NCBI GenBank assembly: GCA_020725555.1
Contig: DYEU01000015.1
Location: 62,001-126,000 of the forward strand
Reading direction: 5' to 3'
Source of the DNA: Desulfatibacillum sp.
GTDB taxonomy: Bacteria; Desulfobacterota; Desulfobacteria; Desulfobacterales; SpSt-501
DNA: 64,000 bases
The notes under the pieces were generated by a model. That model worked only from the letters and a program-made list of their open reading frames with translations. It ran no database searches and was not told where the DNA came from. The translations under genes and the position numbers were made by a program. This document shows positions 52,139 through 61,707 of this stretch, piece after piece. Numbering within the stretch: position 1 is the first letter of the stretch; every line of letters begins with the position of its first letter.

Positions 52139-53796
52139 GGGGAGAAGCGGCCGCCGGGCGCGGGAAAGGCGGACGGCGCGGTCGATGCGACGCCGCGGAC
52201 GCCCCGGGCGAGCAGCCCGTCGCGGAAGCGCCGCGCAAGCCCCCGATCGATCGGGTGCTCCCACACCGCACCCGAGGGCGAAAGGCCGTAGAGGCGCGCT
52301 TCGGCGAAAAACCAGGAGAGCAGCCGGAGGCCCGCCGCCGTGCGGTCCTCTGCGGGCAGGGCCTCCGCATCCCGCACCCGCGCGGCGGGGAGCCCGAGTC
52401 CCAGGTCGCAGAGGCGCTTGGCGAAATTGAGCAGCCGCGCAAGCCGCAGCAGCGTCACCGCCTGCAGCCGGGTGGTCGCCTCCGCGATCGGCAGCGCGGT
52501 CGCCCGCAGGGCCCCCCAGGAGGCGGGGAGCAGCCCGCGGTCGCGGCAGAGCGCCCAGTCCGCGCTGCCCGGCGCAGGGTAGAAGACCGAGACGGCGGCG
52601 AGCACCCGGCGCGGGGCGAGCCAGAGGAGATCGTCCAGCGAGACCTCCGGGTCCTGCCCGGGGGCGCCGGCGAGGAGGTAGCCGACCGCGGTCAGCCCCG
52701 CGGCTTCCGCGGCGCCGAGGGCGCAATCGAAGGCCGCGGCGACGTCGGGCCGGCGGAAGCGCGCGAGCTGGGCGGCGTCGGTCGTGGCGAGCGCGAGGTT
52801 GAGGGTGCGAAAGCCCGCGGCGGCCATGTCCGCGACCAGCGCCGCATCGAGGCTGGGCGGGAACAGCCCGTTCATGGCGCGGAGCTCGATGCCCCGGCCG
52901 CCAAGGCGCGCGCGGAGGCCGGCGAGGAGGCGGCGAAACCAGCGGCGGTCGAGGGCGAGGTTTTCGTCCTCGAAGTCGATGAAACGGGCCCCGTGCGCCT
53001 GGACGGCGGCCTCGATCTCATCCAGCACCTGCGCCACGGGCCGCAGCCGCCAGGGGACGCCCGCCTCGGCGTTGACGCAGCAGTAGGAGCAGCGCAGCGG
53101 GCAGCCGCGGCCGGCGGCGACGACCGCGCGCCCGCGGCCGCGGCCGGCGGGCGGCGGCAAAAGATCGCGCGCCGGGGCCGGGATCCGCGAAGTCTCGACC
53201 GCCGCCGGCGGGGCGATCACCGGGGCGCCCCCCGGCCCGCGGCGGCACAGGCCGGGAATCCCCTCCGGCGCGGTCCCCCCGAAGAGCGCGCGGGCGAGGC
53301 GGGGGAGGCTCTCCTCGGCCTCGCCGCGCAGCACGAAATCCACCGCCGGGCAGGAGAGCACCTCCCCGGGCAGGGCCGTCGCGTGATGGCCGCCCAGGAC
53401 GATCGCCGCCCCGGGCATCCGCTCGCGGACCGCGCGGGCGACCTCGAGCGCCTCGCCGGCATAGGCGGTGAAGAGCGAGGAGATGCCGACGAGCCGCGCC
53501 CCGCTGCGGGCCGCGCGCGCGGCCACCGCCGCGGGGCTTTCCCCGAAGTGGAAGAACCCGGAAAAGAGCCCGAAGGGCGAGCGGTCGGGGGGCCCGTAGA
53601 GGGCCGCGGCGGCGGCGACCTCGGGGGGCGGCGGGATCGCGGCCCGCCGGTTCGTGGCCAGGGCGTCCACGATGTCGACCTTATAGCCCTCGCGCCGCAG
53701 GGCTCCGGCGAGGACGGCGAGGCCGTACGGGGAGGTCCTCCCGGCGGTGAGGTAGAAGTCGCTGAGCGGCGGCTGGATGAGGAGGATCTCGGTCAT
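52135..53796 (-). CDS. B12-binding-domain radical SAM protein
   Basis: A 553-residue protein. N-terminal ILLIQPPLSDFYLTAGRTSP, VGISSLFTAYAGEALEVARA and VLGGHHATALPGEVL form the cobalamin-binding-like domain of B12-radical SAM enzymes. GCPLRCSYCCVNAEAG gives the CxxxCxxC cluster site; FIDFEDENLALD follows. The substrate is unknown; members methylate or rearrange lipids, pigments and antibiotics. Its start overlaps the MutY stop (ATGA). Confidence 0.85.
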   Translation of the reverse strand: MTEILLIQPPLSDFYLTAGRTSPYGLAVLAGALRREGYKVDIVDALATNRRAAIPPPPEVAAAAALYGPPDRSPFGLFSGFFHFGESPAAVAARAARSGARLVGISSLFTAYAGEALEVARAVRERMPGAAIVLGGHHATALPGEVLSCPAVDFVLRGEAEESLPRLARALFGGTAPEGIPGLCRRGPGGAPVIAPPAAVETSRIPAPARDLLPPPAGRGRGRAVVAAGRGCPLRCSYCCVNAEAGVPWRLRPVAQVLDEIEAAVQAHGARFIDFEDENLALDRRWFRRLLAGLRARLGGRGIELRAMNGLFPPSLDAALVADMAAAGFRTLNLALATTDAAQLARFRRPDVAAAFDCALGAAEAAGLTAVGYLLAGAPGQDPEVSLDDLLWLAPRRVLAAVSVFYPAPGSADWALCRDRGLLPASWGALRATALPIAEATTRLQAVTLLRLARLLNFAKRLCDLGLGLPAARVRDAEALPAEDRTAAGLRLLSWFFAEARLYGLSPSGAVWEHPIDRGLARRFRDGLLARGVRGVASTAPSAFPAPGGRFSP

Positions 53797-54884
53797 CGGG
53801 GCGCGCCGTCCCCCCGTTCCTGCAGCAGGGGCAGCAGCCGCCGCGTGGCCTGCGGCAGGGCGAGTTCGCCCAAGCGCGAAGGAGAGACCCAGCGGTGGGC
53901 CGTGGCCTGCCGCAGGCGCACGCGCCCGGCGGCGAAGCGGCAGCGGAAGGCGTGGATCACCACGCGGAAGTGGGAGTAGGCGTGGCGCACGAGGCCGAGG
54001 GGCTCGAGCCCCTCGACCGCCAGACCGGTCTCCTCGGCGAGCTCCCGCCGGCAGGCCGCGCGCGGGTCTTCGCCCGGCTCGATCTTGCCGCCGGGAAATT
54101 CCCACAGTCCGCCCAGCAGTCCCCGCTCCGGCCTGCGGGTGACCAGGACCCGGCCGTTTTTGAAGATCACGCCGACCGCGACGGGGACCGTGGGGACCGG
54201 CCGCGCCCGCGTCTTCCGCGGGTAGTCCGCGGCCGCGCCCTCGCGGCCGGCGCGGCAGAAAGCCCGGATGGGGCAGCCGGGGCAGGCGGGACGGCGCGGC
54301 GTGCACACGAGGGCCCCGAGTTCCATCAGGGCCTGGTTGAAATCCCCGGGCCGGCCCCGGTCCAGGAGCCGCTCCGCGGTTTCGCGGACCCGCCGGCCGC
54401 CCGCGGCCGAGTCCACGGCAAGGCTCAGGGCGAGCAGGCGTGCGATCACCCGGCGCACGTTTCCGTCCACCACCGCAAGCGGCCGGCCGAAGGCGATGCT
54501 GTAGACCGCGGCCGCGGTGTAGTCGCCGACCCCGGGGAGCGCCCGGAACGCCTCCGGCTCTGCGGGGAGCCGCCCGCCGTGCCGTTCCACGAGCGCCCGC
54601 GCCGCGCGGTGGAGGTTTCGCGCCCGGGCGTAGTAGCCCAGCCCCTCCCAGGCCTTCAGCACCGCCTCCGGCGCCGCGGCGGCAAGGCGCGCGATCGTCG
54701 GGAAACGGCCGAGGAAGCGGCGGTAGTAGTCGAGCGCCGTCTCCACGCGCGTCTGCTGCAGCATGACCTCGGAGACCCAGATGCGGTAGGGGTCGCGGCT
54801 TTCGCGCCAGGGGAGGGGCCGGTGCCCGCGGTCGTACCAGGCGAGCAGCCGGCGCCGGAGGGCCGGGATCTCCCGCGGGGTCAT
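53793..54884 (-). CDS. mutY: A/G-specific adenine DNA glycosylase
   Basis: A 363-residue protein. [20 protein letters not shown] and [19 protein letters not shown] (helix-hairpin-helix) with [13 protein letters not shown] (catalytic Asp) identify Mut[18 protein letters not shown] supplies the four Cys for the 4Fe-4S cluster. A C-terminal Nudix-like domain ([20 protein letters not shown]) recognises 8-oxoG. It removes adenine mispaired with 8-oxoguanine. Overlaps genes on both sides. Confidence 0.95.
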   Translation of the reverse strand: MTPREIPALRRRLLAWYDRGHRPLPWRESRDPYRIWVSEVMLQQTRVETALDYYRRFLGRFPTIARLAAAAPEAVLKAWEGLGYYARARNLHRAARALVERHGGRLPAEPEAFRALPGVGDYTAAAVYSIAFGRPLAVVDGNVRRVIARLLALSLAVDSAAGGRRVRETAERLLDRGRPGDFNQALMELGALVCTPRRPACPGCPIRAFCRAGREGAAADYPRKTRARPVPTVPVAVGVIFKNGRVLVTRRPERGLLGGLWEFPGGKIEPGEDPRAACRRELAEETGLAVEGLEPLGLVRHAYSHFRVVIHAFRCRFAAGRVRLRQATAHRWVSPSRLGELALPQATRRLLPLLQERGDGAPR

Positions 54885-56965
54885 CGCCGCTCCGCCGGCG
54901 CCTGCAGGCGCCGCAGAAGCGCCTCCAGATCGCGTTCCTCCCCGCGGCAGGAGCCGCCGACGCAGAGGTGGGCCGTGGTCCCGCCGCGGGCGACCGCCAG
55001 GCCGTCGGTGAAGCCCGCAACCCGCGCAAGGCGCGCTGCGTTTTCCTCGCTTTTGAAGAGGGCGAGGCGGTTGGGGGCCCAGGTGCGGTGGAGGGCCTCG
55101 AGCACGGCGGCCGCCTCGGCGCCGCCCGTGATGACCAGGTCCTCGCCCGGCCGCAGGGCGAAATCCAAGCCGCAGAGGAAGAAGGCGAAGGCCGCGGGCT
55201 GGCGCCCCACCGTGCCGGCGAAGGCCCGCGCGAGCTCGTCGGCCCGGGAGGCCCAGTCGCTGCGGCCGGTCAGGCGCGCAAGCCACAGCAGGTTCGTGAA
55301 GGCGACCGAGTTCGCCGAGGGCAGAGCGCCGTCGTAGATCTCCTTGGGCCGCACGGGAAGATCCCCCGCCGCCGCGGCGGTGAGGAAGAACCCGCCCGCA
55401 TCGCGGTCCCAGAACTCGGCGAGCATGCGTTCCTGGAGCGAAACCGCCTCCTCGAGCCAGGCGACGTCGTAGGTGCTGCGGTAGAGGTGGAGCAGCCCGT
55501 GGATGAGGAAGGCGTAGTCCGAGGCCTGGCCGGCGACCGCGGCCTCGCCTTCGCGGAAGCGGTGCAGGAGTCCCCCGCCGGGCGCGGCGAGATGCGCGCG
55601 CAGGAAGGACGCCGCCTTCCGGGCCGCCTCGAGCCAGTCGGGCCGGCCCAGGACGCGCGCGCCGGCGGCGAGCGCGGCGATCATCCAGCCGTTCCAGTCG
55701 GTCAGCACCTTGTCGTCCTTGAGGGGCCGCACGCGCCGGGCCCGGGCGGCGAAGAGCCGCTTGCGGGCCTCCTCCCAGCGGGCCCAGAGCGCCTCCTCGG
55801 TCGTGCCGAGCTCTTTGGCCCAGCGGGCCAGGGGCTGCCCGAGCGCCAGCAGGTTCTCCCCGGTCGGCTTCCCCGTCGCCTCCTCGGCGAAGTTCCCCTC
55901 GGCCGTGAGGCCGAAGACGGGCTCCCAGAACCGCGCCTCCTCCTCTCCCAGGACCTCCCGGAACTCCGCGAGCGGCCAGAGGTAGTAGGCGCCCTCCCGG
56001 CCCTCGCTGTCGGCGTCCTCGGCCGAGAAAAAGCCGCCCTCGGGGCCGCGCATGTCGCGCAGCACGTAGCCGAAGGTCTCCTCCACCGTGCGCCGGAGCA
56101 GCGGGTCCGCCGTGAGCTGCCAGGCCTCGATCGCGGCGAGCGCGATCCCGGCCTGGTCGTAGAGCATCTTCTCGAAGTGCGGCAGGAACCAGCGCGCGTC
56201 GGTCGAGTAGCGGTGGAAGCCGAAGCCCACGTGGTCCCAGATCCCGCCCAGGCGCATCGCGTGCAGCGTGCGCACGGCCGCCTCGAGCAGCCCGGCGTCC
56301 CGGGTGCGGTCGTGGCCGCGGAGCAGGAGCTGGAGCCGGTGGGGGGAGGGGAACTTCGGGGCCGCCTCGAAGCCGCCGTGGCGGGCGTCGAAGGAGAGCC
56401 GCAGGTCGTCCAGGGCGCGGTCGACCAGCCGCATCCCGGGGGAATCGCCCGGGTCGAAGGCGAAGGCCACGCCGAGTGCGCCGTGGACGTCCTCGGCCAT
56501 GCGGCGGATCTTCTCCGGGTCCTCGCGCCAGAGGTGCGCCACCCGCTCGCAGAGCTCGATCAGGCCGGGGCGGCCGAGGCGGGCGCGTTTCGGGATGTAG
56601 GTGGCGGCGAAGAAGGGCTTGCGCTCCGGCGTGAGAAAGACGGTGAGCGGCCAGCCGCCCGCCCCGCTCAGCAGATGGCAGGCGGCCATGTAGACGGCAT
56701 CGACGTCGGGCCGCTCCTCCCGGTCCACCTTGATGCAGACGAAGGTGCGGTTGAGGTGGCGGGCGGCCTCCTCGTCCTCGAAGGATTCGCGCTCCATGAC
56801 ATGGCACCAGTGGCAGGTGGCGTAGCCGATCGAAAGGAAGATGGGGCGGTTCTCCGCGCGCGCGCGCGCGAAGGCCTCCTCGTCCCAGGCATGCCAGTCC
56901 ACCGGGTTGTGGGCGTGCTGGAGGAGATAGGGGCTTTTTTCCCGAGCGAGCCGATTGGCGGCCAT
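54881..56965 (-). CDS. DUF255/thioredoxin-domain protein (YyaL/SPATA20-like)
   Basis: A 694-residue protein. [20 protein letters not shown] and [20 protein letters not shown] (thioredoxin-like CxxC) form the DUF255 domain at residues 1-160. The rest is an (alpha/alpha)6-barrel as in N-acylglucosamine epimerase relatives ([31 protein letters not shown]). The cellular role is unclear across bacteria. GGAGGT precedes ATG 56965. First gene of the unit that continues to MutY and the radical SAM gene. Confidence 0.9.
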   Translation of the reverse strand: MAANRLAREKSPYLLQHAHNPVDWHAWDEEAFARARAENRPIFLSIGYATCHWCHVMERESFEDEEAARHLNRTFVCIKVDREERPDVDAVYMAACHLLSGAGGWPLTVFLTPERKPFFAATYIPKRARLGRPGLIELCERVAHLWREDPEKIRRMAEDVHGALGVAFAFDPGDSPGMRLVDRALDDLRLSFDARHGGFEAAPKFPSPHRLQLLLRGHDRTRDAGLLEAAVRTLHAMRLGGIWDHVGFGFHRYSTDARWFLPHFEKMLYDQAGIALAAIEAWQLTADPLLRRTVEETFGYVLRDMRGPEGGFFSAEDADSEGREGAYYLWPLAEFREVLGEEEARFWEPVFGLTAEGNFAEEATGKPTGENLLALGQPLARWAKELGTTEEALWARWEEARKRLFAARARRVRPLKDDKVLTDWNGWMIAALAAGARVLGRPDWLEAARKAASFLRAHLAAPGGGLLHRFREGEAAVAGQASDYAFLIHGLLHLYRSTYDVAWLEEAVSLQERMLAEFWDRDAGGFFLTAAAAGDLPVRPKEIYDGALPSANSVAFTNLLWLARLTGRSDWASRADELARAFAGTVGRQPAAFAFFLCGLDFALRPGEDLVITGGAEAAAVLEALHRTWAPNRLALFKSEENAARLARVAGFTDGLAVARGGTTAHLCVGGSCRGEERDLEALLRRLQAPAERR

Positions 56966-57038
56966 GGCGACCTCCGATCCCCGCCGGCGCAGCCCGTCCG
57001 GTCTCCGGGACTGCGGGGTGCACCGTGCGGCATGGCCC

Positions 57039-57067
57039 ATCCTAGGCACGGCCGGGCCGGGAGGCAA
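57039..57067 (-). promoter_or_regulatory. Candidate sigma-70 promoter of the DUF255-mutY unit
   Basis: On the minus strand TTGCCT (57067-57062) and TAGGAT (57044-57039) are 17 bp apart, each four of six to consensus, about 75 bp before the ATG. Confidence 0.4.
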
Positions 57068-57075
57068 GGCGCGCC

Positions 57076-58698
57076 TCAGCGGGCGGCGAGGTGGCCGTAG
57101 GGCGGCAAGGTGGTGATCCGCGGGTCCTCGACCGGGGCCCCGACGGTGAAGTGGTAGAGGCTCTGGAAGGAGAGGCCCTCGAGGCCCGCGGCTTCGTGCA
57201 CCTCGTCGTCGTAGAAACAGCCGATCCCCGTGCCGCGGAACCCGTGGGCCTCGGCCTCGAGATAGAGCACCTGGCCGATCATGCCGCATTCGCGGAACAG
57301 GCGGCGGTAGCGAAAGGGCTCGCGGCGCACCCCCTCCTCGAAGCGGGCGATCATCCCCAGGCTGAAGGCGCCGTCGCCGGCGATTTCCTGGTGGCAGCTC
57401 ACCAGCCGGGCGAGCCCCCGGAAATCGCCCTCCTCGAGGAGGAAGAGGGGAAACCCCGGCAGGACGGGCTCCCAGCGGAAGCGGGCCGCCATCGCCCGCC
57501 GCAGGGGGCCCTCGTGGGCCTCGGCGCGCACGAGGAGGTAGAGACCCGGCGGGAGGCCCGCCACGCGGTGGACGAAGAGGAGGAGGTCCACCGCGGCCGG
57601 CTCCGCCAAGGCGTCGAAGGGCGCCTTCCCCGGCCGGGGGAGGGTGCGGTCGAGGAGAACGAGGAACCGCTCGCGCTCCAGGCTGCGGCGGGGGTCGAAG
57701 GCGATGCCGCTTCGCCGCCGGCGGAGGATCCGGGCGGCGCTGAGGGGGGATTCCGGGCCCGGCAGCCAGGGCCGCGCCGCCTGCGGGACGGGGGCGGGCG
57801 GGGGCGTTTCCGGCTTGCGGCAGGCCGCGGCGGCCCGGGAGATCTCCGGCCAGGCGAGGGGCTGCGCGCTCAAGCGGTTGGGGACGCCCGCGAGCTGCAG
57901 GCGGCCGGCCGCGGCGAGCGCGGCGGCGGGGAGGGTCGCGGGGGGCGGGGCGGAGGGGTCGGTTGCGACCCAGGCCAGGAGCTCGGGGTGCTCTTCCTCG
58001 TTTTCGGCGAAGGCCGTGCGGTCGATCCCCAGGACGGCCGCCGTCTGGTCGTCGGCGAGCGTCGTCAAAAGAGATAGCCGCCAGCCGAGAAGCGCCGCCG
58101 CAAAGCGCGCCGCGGCGAGCGCATGGCCCGCGTCGAGCAGGCAGTAGCGGAAGGCCCGCTCCCCGTACTTCCAGGCCTCCCGCCAGAAGATGCTGGTCAA
58201 CCCGAAGAGGAAGCTTGCGGGCCGGGACCCGGGGGCGAGGAGGCCCGTGAAGGGCTCGCCCGCCTCGGCGCGAAGCTCGAGGGCGTGCCAGAAGGGCTGG
58301 TAGTGGTAGAGCCCGGCCGGCAGCCCGTCGAGGGGCGGGAGAACGAGGTAGCCTTCCGTCGGGTGGAGGTTTCCGCTCGAGGGGTGGATGCGCAGGGCCC
58401 AGCGCGCGCCGCCCGCCGACTTCCAGGCCGAGAGGCCGAGGGACAGCTCAAGGAAGAGACCGACCGCGGCGCGATCGAGGGCGCGCGCCGCCCTCGCCCC
58501 CTCGTAGAGGTCGAGGGGGCCGCCGGGGGGGTCCTCCGCCGCGAGCGGCAGCGCGTAGCGTTCGCAGCCGTCGTAGCGGCGGAAGGGGTCGGGCTGGTTG
58601 TCCCAGTCGAGGTACCCCGGGGAGCGCGCGTAGCGGTCCAGCCGGTGCTTCGTGCGGCGGTGGTAGCGGAGGACCGCCTCGGCCGCGGGGGAGGCCAT
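57076..58698 (-). CDS. SagB-type dehydrogenase (double nitroreductase domain)
   Basis: A 540-residue protein with two tandem nitroreductase-like halves. The first has [20 protein letters not shown] and [20 protein letters not shown]; the second has [40 protein letters not shown] and [15 protein letters not shown]. This matches SagB/ThcOx-family FMN oxidoreductases. SagB homologues oxidise azolines in RiPP pathways, but no cyclodehydratase or precursor is adjacent, so a free-standing redox role is more likely. Full length for the duplicated form. Confidence 0.85.
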   Translation of the reverse strand: MASPAAEAVLRYHRRTKHRLDRYARSPGYLDWDNQPDPFRRYDGCERYALPLAAEDPPGGPLDLYEGARAARALDRAAVGLFLELSLGLSAWKSAGGARWALRIHPSSGNLHPTEGYLVLPPLDGLPAGLYHYQPFWHALELRAEAGEPFTGLLAPGSRPASFLFGLTSIFWREAWKYGERAFRYCLLDAGHALAAARFAAALLGWRLSLLTTLADDQTAAVLGIDRTAFAENEEEHPELLAWVATDPSAPPPATLPAAALAAAGRLQLAGVPNRLSAQPLAWPEISRAAAACRKPETPPPAPVPQAARPWLPGPESPLSAARILRRRRSGIAFDPRRSLERERFLVLLDRTLPRPGKAPFDALAEPAAVDLLLFVHRVAGLPPGLYLLVRAEAHEGPLRRAMAARFRWEPVLPGFPLFLLEEGDFRGLARLVSCHQEIAGDGAFSLGMIARFEEGVRREPFRYRRLFRECGMIGQVLYLEAEAHGFRGTGIGCFYDDEVHEAAGLEGLSFQSLYHFTVGAPVEDPRITTLPPYGHLAAR

Positions 58699-58731
58699 GG
58701 CCGGGTCACCGGGCCTGCGGGCCTTCGCCCG

Positions 58732-59277
58732 TCAGAAGGTCTCGGAACGGGCGAACTCGGCGATCTCCCGGCGTCGCGGCGCGGAGCCGACATTCGCCGG
58801 GTAGCCGAGCGGGATCAGGGCGACCAGCTCGCAGTCGGCGGGGACCTTCAGGACCCCCCGGGCCCGGTCGTGGTCGAAGAGCCCCACGATCACGGTCCCC
58901 AGCCCCAGGGCGTGCGCCGCGAGGCAGAGGTTCTGGCAGGCGATCCCCAGGTCGAAGAGCATCCAGTCGCCGAACTTGGTGACCGCCTGGTCCTTGTAAT
59001 AGCCCGAGCGCCGCAAGCGGCCGCAGAGCGCGAGCACGACCGGCGCCTCGACCATGGCCGGCCGCGCGGGGTTGCCCTTTTCCGGAAGCGTCTCCTGGAG
59101 CTGCCGCTTGCGCTCGGGGTCGCGCACGACGACGACCTCCCAGCACTGGGTGTTCGCCCACGAGGGCGCCCAGCGCACGGCCTCGAGCACGGTGTCGAGG
59201 GCCTCCTGCGGAATCGGGCGCGGCTCGTACTTGCGCACGCTGCGGCGCCCCCGGACGATGTCCATGAACCCGTTCAT
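58732..59277 (-). CDS. Nitroreductase family protein
   Basis: A 181-residue FMN-dependent reductase. FMDIVRGRRSVRKYEPRPIP and AVRWAPSWANTQCWEVVVV are the N-terminal FMN and dimer motifs; DLGIACQNLCLAAHALGLGT is the second. It probably reduces quinones or nitroaromatics with NAD(P)H. AGGAGGTGGGG precedes ATG 59277. It follows the small membrane gene and may share its promoter. Confidence 0.9.
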   Translation of the reverse strand: MNGFMDIVRGRRSVRKYEPRPIPQEALDTVLEAVRWAPSWANTQCWEVVVVRDPERKRQLQETLPEKGNPARPAMVEAPVVLALCGRLRRSGYYKDQAVTKFGDWMLFDLGIACQNLCLAAHALGLGTVIVGLFDHDRARGVLKVPADCELVALIPLGYPANVGSAPRRREIAEFARSETF

Positions 59278-59291
59278 CCCCACCTCCTGAC

Positions 59292-59450
59292 TCAGGAACC
59301 GGACTTGCGGCAGTCGCAGTCGTGCTCGCCGCAGACGGTGCACTCGTAGACCGCGGGCTTCCGCGCCGCGGCGGACCTTCGCCGGCGAACGAGGACCCAC
59401 CCGATCGCAAGGGCGATCCCCAGAAGCAGAATTCCCCAGACGAGAGCCAT
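59292..59450 (-). CDS. Small single-helix membrane protein with Cys pairs
   Basis: A 52-residue protein: MALVWGILLLGIALAIGWVL forms one membrane helix, then a basic RRRR stretch, then YECTVCGEHDCDCRKSG with four Cys suited to bind a metal. The internal ATG at 59450 is chosen because it directly starts the helix. 14 bp upstream of the nitroreductase gene and probably co-transcribed. Function unknown. Confidence 0.55.
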   Translation of the reverse strand: MALVWGILLLGIALAIGWVLVRRRRSAAARKPAVYECTVCGEHDCDCRKSGS

Positions 59451-59509
59451 CTCCGCCCCGACTCCGCTGAAGGCGGCGGAACAGCGGCGCGCCGCTGCCC
59501 ATACCCCCC

Positions 59510-59539
59510 ATCCTACCCTATCGGGGGCAGGCAAATCAA
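59510..59539 (-). promoter_or_regulatory. Candidate sigma-70 promoter
   Basis: On the minus strand TTGATT (59539-59534) and TAGGAT (59515-59510) are 18 bp apart, upstream of the small membrane protein and nitroreductase genes. It overlaps the T-run of the preceding terminator. Confidence 0.3.
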
Positions 59540-59567
59540 AACGGGCGGCGGTCTTTTCCGCCGCCCG
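59534..59567 (-). terminator. Rho-independent terminator after the HesB-like gene
   Basis: CGGGCGGCGG (minus strand 59567-59558) pairs with CCGCCGCCCG (59551-59542) around a 6-nt loop and is followed by TTTTGATTTG. It lies about 20 bp after the stop of the HesB-like selenoprotein gene. Confidence 0.75.
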
Positions 59568-59588
59568 CTTTCTTTCGCCGGGGGGTGC

Positions 59589-59909
59589 TCAGTCTCCGGT
59601 GCTGCAGGACCCCTGGCAGCCGCCGCAGCCGCCGCCTTGGCCCAGCGGGAGACTCGAGGTGATGCGAAAGCCGTAGCCGACGAAATCGACCGTGATCGGC
59701 TGGGCCTTCTTGTAAAACGCCTTGTCCACGATGAACTGGAACCCGTTGATGTGGAACACCTCATCCGTTTCGCGCGGCTCATCCAGAGCCATGGCGAGCG
59801 AAGGGCCGCCTCAGCCGCCCTCGTTCAGGAAGATGCGGATGGGGCTCCGCTCCCGGTGCTTGAAATACTCGGCGATCTGCTCGTGTGCGAGCGGGGTGAC
59901 GTCGACCAT
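59589..59909 (-). CDS. HesB/IscA-like selenoprotein (UGA read as selenocysteine)
   Basis: A 106-residue protein if the in-frame TGA at 59813-59811 is read as Sec33. The sequence before it (MVDVTPLAHEQIAEYFKHRE...IRIFLNEGG) and after it (GGPSLAMALDEPRETDEVFH) together form one IscA/HesB-like fold, and the U sits where the first conserved Cys of the iron-sulfur carrier motif belongs. HesB-like selenoproteins are known in deltaproteobacteria. GAGGAGGAGG lies before ATG 59909 and a consensus promoter lies upstream. The C terminus, GGGCGGCQGSC, is Cys-rich. A hairpin with a small loop begins 20 nt after the UGA. Without Sec insertion only a 32-residue fragment, or a start at the internal ATG at 59792, would be made. 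Confidence 0.85.
59776..59790 (-). promoter_or_regulatory. Putative SECIS-like hairpin after the UGA codon
   Basis: GGCTC-TGGAT-GAGCC (5-bp stem, 5-nt loop with GG) starts 20 nt downstream of the UGA. Bacterial SECIS hairpins lie within the coding region at about this distance and need a short G-containing apical loop. The stem is short, so the assignment needs folding analysis. Confidence 0.45.
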
Positions 59910-59972
59910 CGAAATGGGCCTCCTCCTCGGGATTCATGCCCGCCGCGGTCAAGGGCCCCGGCGGGACGGCGT

Positions 59973-60001
59973 AGGATAGGGGCGGAATGCGACCCTGTCA
60001 A
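59973..60001 (-). promoter_or_regulatory. Sigma-70 promoter of the HesB-like gene
   Basis: On the minus strand, perfect -35 TTGACA (60001-59996) and -10 TATCCT (59978-59973) with 17-bp spacing, about 64 bp before the ATG at 59909. Confidence 0.7.
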
Positions 60002-60035
60002 TCGAAAAGCGCGCCGCGAAGCACGCCGCGGGGAG

Positions 60036-60569
60036 TCAGGCGCCCCGGCGTGTTTCCGCGAGCAGGCGGCGGTAGACCTCGAGGTCGCCCGCGGAAAAGA
60101 GGACGAAGAGGACCCGCTCGATCCCGGGGCGGGAGGCGAGCTCCGCGGCCGTCGTCTCCACGGCGATGCGCGCGGCCTCGGCGATCGGGTAGCCGTAAGC
60201 CCCGCAGCTGATCGCGGGGAAGGCGATCGTGCGCACGCCGTGCGCCGCCGCGAGGGCGAGGCTGTTCCGGTAGCAGGAGGCGAGGAGCTCGGCATCGCGG
60301 GGGCTGCCGCGGTAGACGGGGCCCACGGTGTGGATGACCCAGCGGGCGGGCAGCCGGAAGCCCGGGGTAATGCGCGCCTCGCCCGTGGGGCAGCCGCCGA
60401 TCCGGCGGCAGGCCTCCAGGAGCTCGGGGCCGGCCGCGCGGTGGATGGCCCCGTCCACCCCGCCCCCGCCGAGGAGGCTTTGGTTGGCGGCGTTCACGAC
60501 GGCGTCCACGGCGAGGGTGGTGATGTCGCCCTGCCGCGCCTCGATCCGCGTCCAGACGTCGGGGTTCAT
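60036..60569 (-). CDS. Macrodomain protein (ADP-ribose / O-acetyl-ADP-ribose hydrolase type)
   Basis: A 177-residue protein. [20 protein letters not shown] is the MacroD-type signature loop; [12 protein letters not shown] and [20 protein letters not shown] complete the ADP-ribose pocket. Enzymes of this group remove ADP-ribose from acidic residues or deacetylate O-acetyl-ADP-ribose. Length is standard. 52 bp separate it from the FmdB-type gene upstream; the two may be co-transcribed. Confidence 0.95.
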   Translation of the reverse strand: MNPDVWTRIEARQGDITTLAVDAVVNAANQSLLGGGGVDGAIHRAAGPELLEACRRIGGCPTGEARITPGFRLPARWVIHTVGPVYRGSPRDAELLASCYRNSLALAAAHGVRTIAFPAISCGAYGYPIAEAARIAVETTAAELASRPGIERVLFVLFSAGDLEVYRRLLAETRRGA

Positions 60570-60621
60570 CGCTTCCTCCGCTTGCGGCCGCCTCCCCCGG
60601 GGGAACGCCGCGGGGGGAGGC

Positions 60622-61116
60622 TCAGAGGTCGTAGAGGGTATCGTCGCGCGCGGGCGCCGGCCGCGCCGGCCGCGCCTTTTTCCCCTTCTTCCCGGGCAGC
60701 ACGAAGGGGTCTTCGCCCTCCAGCGCGTCGTCCATCTCGGCCTCGATGGCCTCGGGGTCCTCGCCGCGTTCCATGCGCGCGAGCGCCTCCTGCATGCGCG
60801 GGTTGAGCTCGAGGCCGGTCGCCTGGGTGAGCTTGCGCATCAGCTGGGCGGCCTGGCGGGGATCGTCCTCGTTTAAGTTCTCGGCCTCCGAGGCGATCGC
60901 CTGCATGGCGGCCTCCATGCGGGTCTCGTCGATCGGCAGGTCGTCGTCCGCGTCCTCCTCGCGCGCCCGGCCGGTCACGGCGAAGGTGGACATGCGGCGC
61001 GCAAGCACCCGCTTGCGGCAGCGGGGGCACGTGGGGCGCTTGGTGGTGTTGACGACCCGCGAGTAGAACTGAAAGATCGTGTTGCAGTCCTCGCAATAGA
61101 ACTCGTAGATCGGCAT
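60622..61116 (-). CDS. FmdB-family zinc-ribbon protein with acidic tail
   Basis: A 164-residue protein. [20 protein letters not shown] and [18 protein letters not shown] contain the two CxxC knuckles of the FmdB/CxxC-SSSS zinc ribbon (residues 1-50). The rest is an acidic, helical region ([20 protein letters not shown]) followed by a Lys/Pro-rich tail. Role unknown; the name comes from an amide-utilisation regulator but does not indicate function here. Confidence 0.85.
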   Translation of the reverse strand: MPIYEFYCEDCNTIFQFYSRVVNTTKRPTCPRCRKRVLARRMSTFAVTGRAREEDADDDLPIDETRMEAAMQAIASEAENLNEDDPRQAAQLMRKLTQATGLELNPRMQEALARMERGEDPEAIEAEMDDALEGEDPFVLPGKKGKKARPARPAPARDDTLYDL

Positions 61117-61163
61117 GGGACCTCCGTCTCGCAGCGGATCCGGCGCCGCGGCGGCGTTGAAAA

Positions 61164-61193
61164 ATTATAGAAAGCCCTCCCGCGATGTGTCAA
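61164..61193 (-). promoter_or_regulatory. Consensus sigma-70 promoter of the FmdB-type gene
   Basis: On the minus strand, perfect TTGACA (61193-61188) and perfect TATAAT (61169-61164) separated by 18 bp. It is the strongest sigma-70 match noticed in the window, about 48 bp before the ATG. Confidence 0.8.
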
Positions 61194-61220
61194 CCGCGGC
61201 CGGGGCGGGGGGCACGGCGG

Positions 61221-61249
61221 TTGACTCGGGGTTCCCCCTCTGGTAGGAC
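61221..61249 (+). promoter_or_regulatory. Sigma-70 promoter of ndk
   Basis: TTGACT (61221-61226) and TAGGAC (61244-61249) with 17-bp spacing, divergent from the FmdB promoter and about 38 bp before the ndk ATG. Confidence 0.5.
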
Positions 61250-61287
61250 CGGCCCCGCGAACGTCTCGAAACCGAAAGGAAAACCTC

Positions 61288-61707
61288 ATGGAGCAGACCC
61301 TGGCCATCGTGAAACCCGACGCCGTCGCCCGCCGCCTCACGGGGCAGATCCTCGCCGCGATCGAGGAGCGCGGGCTGCGGATCGCCGCCATGAAGATGAT
61401 CCACCTCAGCCGCACCCAGGCCGAGGGCTTTTACGCCGTCCACCGCGGCCGCCCCTTTTTCGACAGCCTGACCGCCTTCATGAGCTCGGGCCCCGCCGTC
61501 GCGCTCGTCCTCGAGGGCGAGGGCGCCATCGCCCGCTGGCGCGAGCTCATGGGCGCCACCGACCCGGCCAAGGCCGCCGCGGGCACCCTGCGCCGCCGGT
61601 TTGCGACCGACATCGAAAAGAACGCGGTCCACGGCTCGGATGCGCCCGAGACGGCCGCCTTCGAAATCGCCTACCTCTTCAACCGTCTCGAGATCCAGGG
61701 CGGATGA
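61288..61707 (+). CDS. ndk: Nucleoside diphosphate kinase
   Basis: A 139-residue enzyme that transfers phosphate from ATP to nucleoside diphosphates through a phospho-His. [20 protein letters not shown] is the N-terminal signature; [20 protein letters not shown] contains the catalytic His in the NxxHGSDxxE motif. AAAGGAAAA precedes ATG 61288. The length is exactly typical. Its stop overlaps the TrmJ-like start (ATGA). Confidence 0.97.
   Translation: MEQTLAIVKPDAVARRLTGQILAAIEERGLRIAAMKMIHLSRTQAEGFYAVHRGRPFFDSLTAFMSSGPAVALVLEGEGAIARWRELMGATDPAKAAAGTLRRRFATDIEKNAVHGSDAPETAAFEIAYLFNRLEIQGG

Noticed and set aside
57076-58698. SagB-type dehydrogenase as part of a thiazole/oxazole RiPP cluster
   Set aside because: No cyclodehydratase (YcaO), precursor or transporter adjacent; neighbours are ordinary redox and repair genes.
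60590-60621. GCCTCCCCC/GGGGGAGGC inverted repeat after the FmdB-type gene as a terminator
   Set aside because: No T-run follows on the minus strand; such GC-rich palindromes are expected by chance at this composition.
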